Part shown: one piece after another, positions 5,140 to 5,856 of the stretch
Position numbering within the stretch: the first letter of the stretch is position 1
Layout of the letters: each line of letters begins with the position of its first letter
Assembly: GCA_020439485.1 (NCBI GenBank)
Contig: JAGQSP010000255.1
Location: forward strand, 1-5,856
Origin: Acidimicrobiales bacterium
GTDB taxonomy: Bacteria; Actinomycetota; Acidimicrobiia; Acidimicrobiales; Poriferisodalaceae
Length of the DNA stretch: 5,856 nt
Direction of reading: 5' to 3'
Program-made: the position numbers and the translations under genes
Notes under the pieces: model-generated
The model's input: the letters and a program-made list of their open reading frames with translations, nothing else
The model's database searches: none
Told to the model about the DNA's origin: nothing

Positions 5140-5162
5140 GTCGATCCTATTCGAGGTCGATC
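5140..5162. promoter_or_regulatory. Direct repeat GTCGATC x2, 16-bp period, around the regulator's -10
   Basis: GTCGATC occurs at 5140-5146 and 5156-5162. The first copy overlaps the -10 hexamer of the regulator gene and the second overlaps the SDR stop codon. Two turns or less between copies would suit cooperative binding of XRE dimers, so this is a candidate autoregulatory operator. GTCGA-type words are common in this GC-rich DNA, so chance is a serious alternative. Confidence 0.25.
5144..5149 (-). promoter_or_regulatory. -10 hexamer TAGGAT of the XRE-cupin gene
   Basis: Read on the minus strand, TAGGAT fits TANNNT and ends 8 nt before the GTG start of the regulator. It sits in the 25-bp gap after the SDR stop, so the regulator may be transcribed independently of the SDR gene. 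Confidence 0.45.
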
Positions 5163-5856
5163 ACGAGGCAGACCAAGGGTCGACCGGAGGTTCTATGAAC
5201 AACGGGGCGAAGTCGATGGAGCGGTCGGTTCCGACCAGATCGGCGATCAACTCGCCAACCCCAGGCGCTCTCATCATGGCGGCCCTGACCGCATCGGGCG
5301 CCTTGCCCTCCCAGATCTCGGTGTCGGTTTGGGCCGGGCAGATCGTCAACACCCGTATGCCGCTGGGCCTGCCCTCGACACGCAACACCTCGCCGAACGC
5401 GTTGAGGCCACCCTTGGACGCTGCGTAGGCCGCGTTCTCGGGAAACCCGCGGACCGCAGCGATGCTGCTGATCAACACCACCTGGCCCGCGCTGGCCTGG
5501 AGGTGCGGCCAGGCGGCTCGGGTCAACTGCACGGTCGCCTTGAGGTTCACCTCGACGACCGATCGCCAGAAGTCTGGGTCGGTGTCGGCGATGGAACGCT
5601 TCTCGAACACACCGGCGGCGTTGACCACCACGTCGAGCCGGTCGAAGCGGTCGACGACCTCGGCGATGAGTTCGCCCGGTGCGTCCCATCGCGCGAGGTC
5701 GCACGCCAAGGGGGTCGTGAGCGGCCCGGCCTGCGCAGCGACCGCTTCGAGGCGTTCGAGGCTTCGCCCGGCCACCACCACCCGGGCACCGCGTGCGGCC
5801 AAGGCCATGGCGGTGGCTGCGCCTATGCCCGAGCTGCCACCCGTCACCAAAACGAC
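5161..5856 (-). CDS. Classical SDR-family oxidoreductase (N-terminus cut by window edge)
   Basis: 231 residues are visible; the first few codons lie beyond the right edge. Reading continues as VVLVTGG up to base 5856 with no stop, so the TTG at 5850-5848 is not the start. All classical short-chain dehydrogenase/reductase motifs are present (numbered from the first visible residue): the Rossmann loop TGGSSGIG (5-12), NAAG (79-82), the structural Asn in EVNLK (104), catalytic Ser in LISSIAA (128-134), and YAASK (144-148) with catalytic Tyr and Lys. After strand 2 the sequence is AGRSLERLE; the arginine there usually favours NADP(H). CPAQTDTEIW (173-182) follows where the PG motif normally stands, with A in place of G. 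It would oxidise or reduce an alcohol/carbonyl in the cytosol; substrate unknown. It is upstream of the XRE-cupin regulator on the same strand with a 25-bp gap. Confidence 0.93.
   Translation of the reverse strand, partial: VVLVTGGSSGIGAATAMALAARGARVVVAGRSLERLEAVAAQAGPLTTPLACDLARWDAPGELIAEVVDRFDRLDVVVNAAGVFEKRSIADTDPDFWRSVVEVNLKATVQLTRAAWPHLQASAGQVVLISSIAAVRGFPENAAYAASKGGLNAFGEVLRVEGRPSGIRVLTICPAQTDTEIWEGKAPDAVRAAMMRAPGVGELIADLVGTDRSIDFAPLFIEPPVDPWSAS

Noticed and set aside
5848..5850. TTG as the start of the SDR gene
   Set aside because: The frame stays open to the window edge with VV before it, and classical SDRs have a few residues before this strand. The real start is beyond the window.

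Overview
This is a GC-rich window packed with short bacterial genes. The GC-rich third positions, GTG starts, two deazaflavin/flavin-type luciferase-like enzymes, and several start codons lying directly behind a TANNNT -10 hexamer (a leaderless layout) all point to an actinobacterium. An uncultured or environmental lineage such as the Acidimicrobiia is possible, but the window cannot settle that. I see no rRNA, tRNA, CRISPR array, insertion sequence or phage gene.

Left part (1-596): the N-terminus of a nitrate/sulfonate/taurine-type ABC transporter ATPase runs off the left edge on the minus strand. A 159-bp, relatively AT-rich divergent spacer follows. Next is a small plus-strand gene of the uncharacterised TIGR03792 family.

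Middle (583-4035): two luciferase-like monooxygenase-superfamily genes sit head to head, 25 bp apart. The minus-strand one looks like an F420-type enzyme; the plus-strand one has the EHHF signature of the FMN/bacterial luciferase side. The two -10 hexamers in the 25-bp gap share the same TA dinucleotide, so this is probably a compact bidirectional promoter. On the plus strand the second luciferase-like gene is followed by an EamA/DMT transporter and a short flavodoxin-fold oxidoreductase.

Right part (4010-5856): a minus-strand run reads, in transcription order, an SDR oxidoreductase (5' end outside the window), an XRE-cupin regulator, and a second flavodoxin-fold NAD(P)H oxidoreductase. The two flavodoxin-fold genes converge and overlap by 26 bp.

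Taken together the window is a redox-enzyme neighbourhood with one exporter-type carrier and one ligand-sensing regulator. A reasonable inference is a small-molecule oxidation/reduction locus in which a flavodoxin-fold reductase could supply reduced FMN to the EHHF-type monooxygenase. No substrate can be read from the sequence. I found no clear novel defence or mobile system; the most interesting items are the shared-TA promoter, the paired flavodoxin-fold genes and the uncharacterised TIGR03792 gene.
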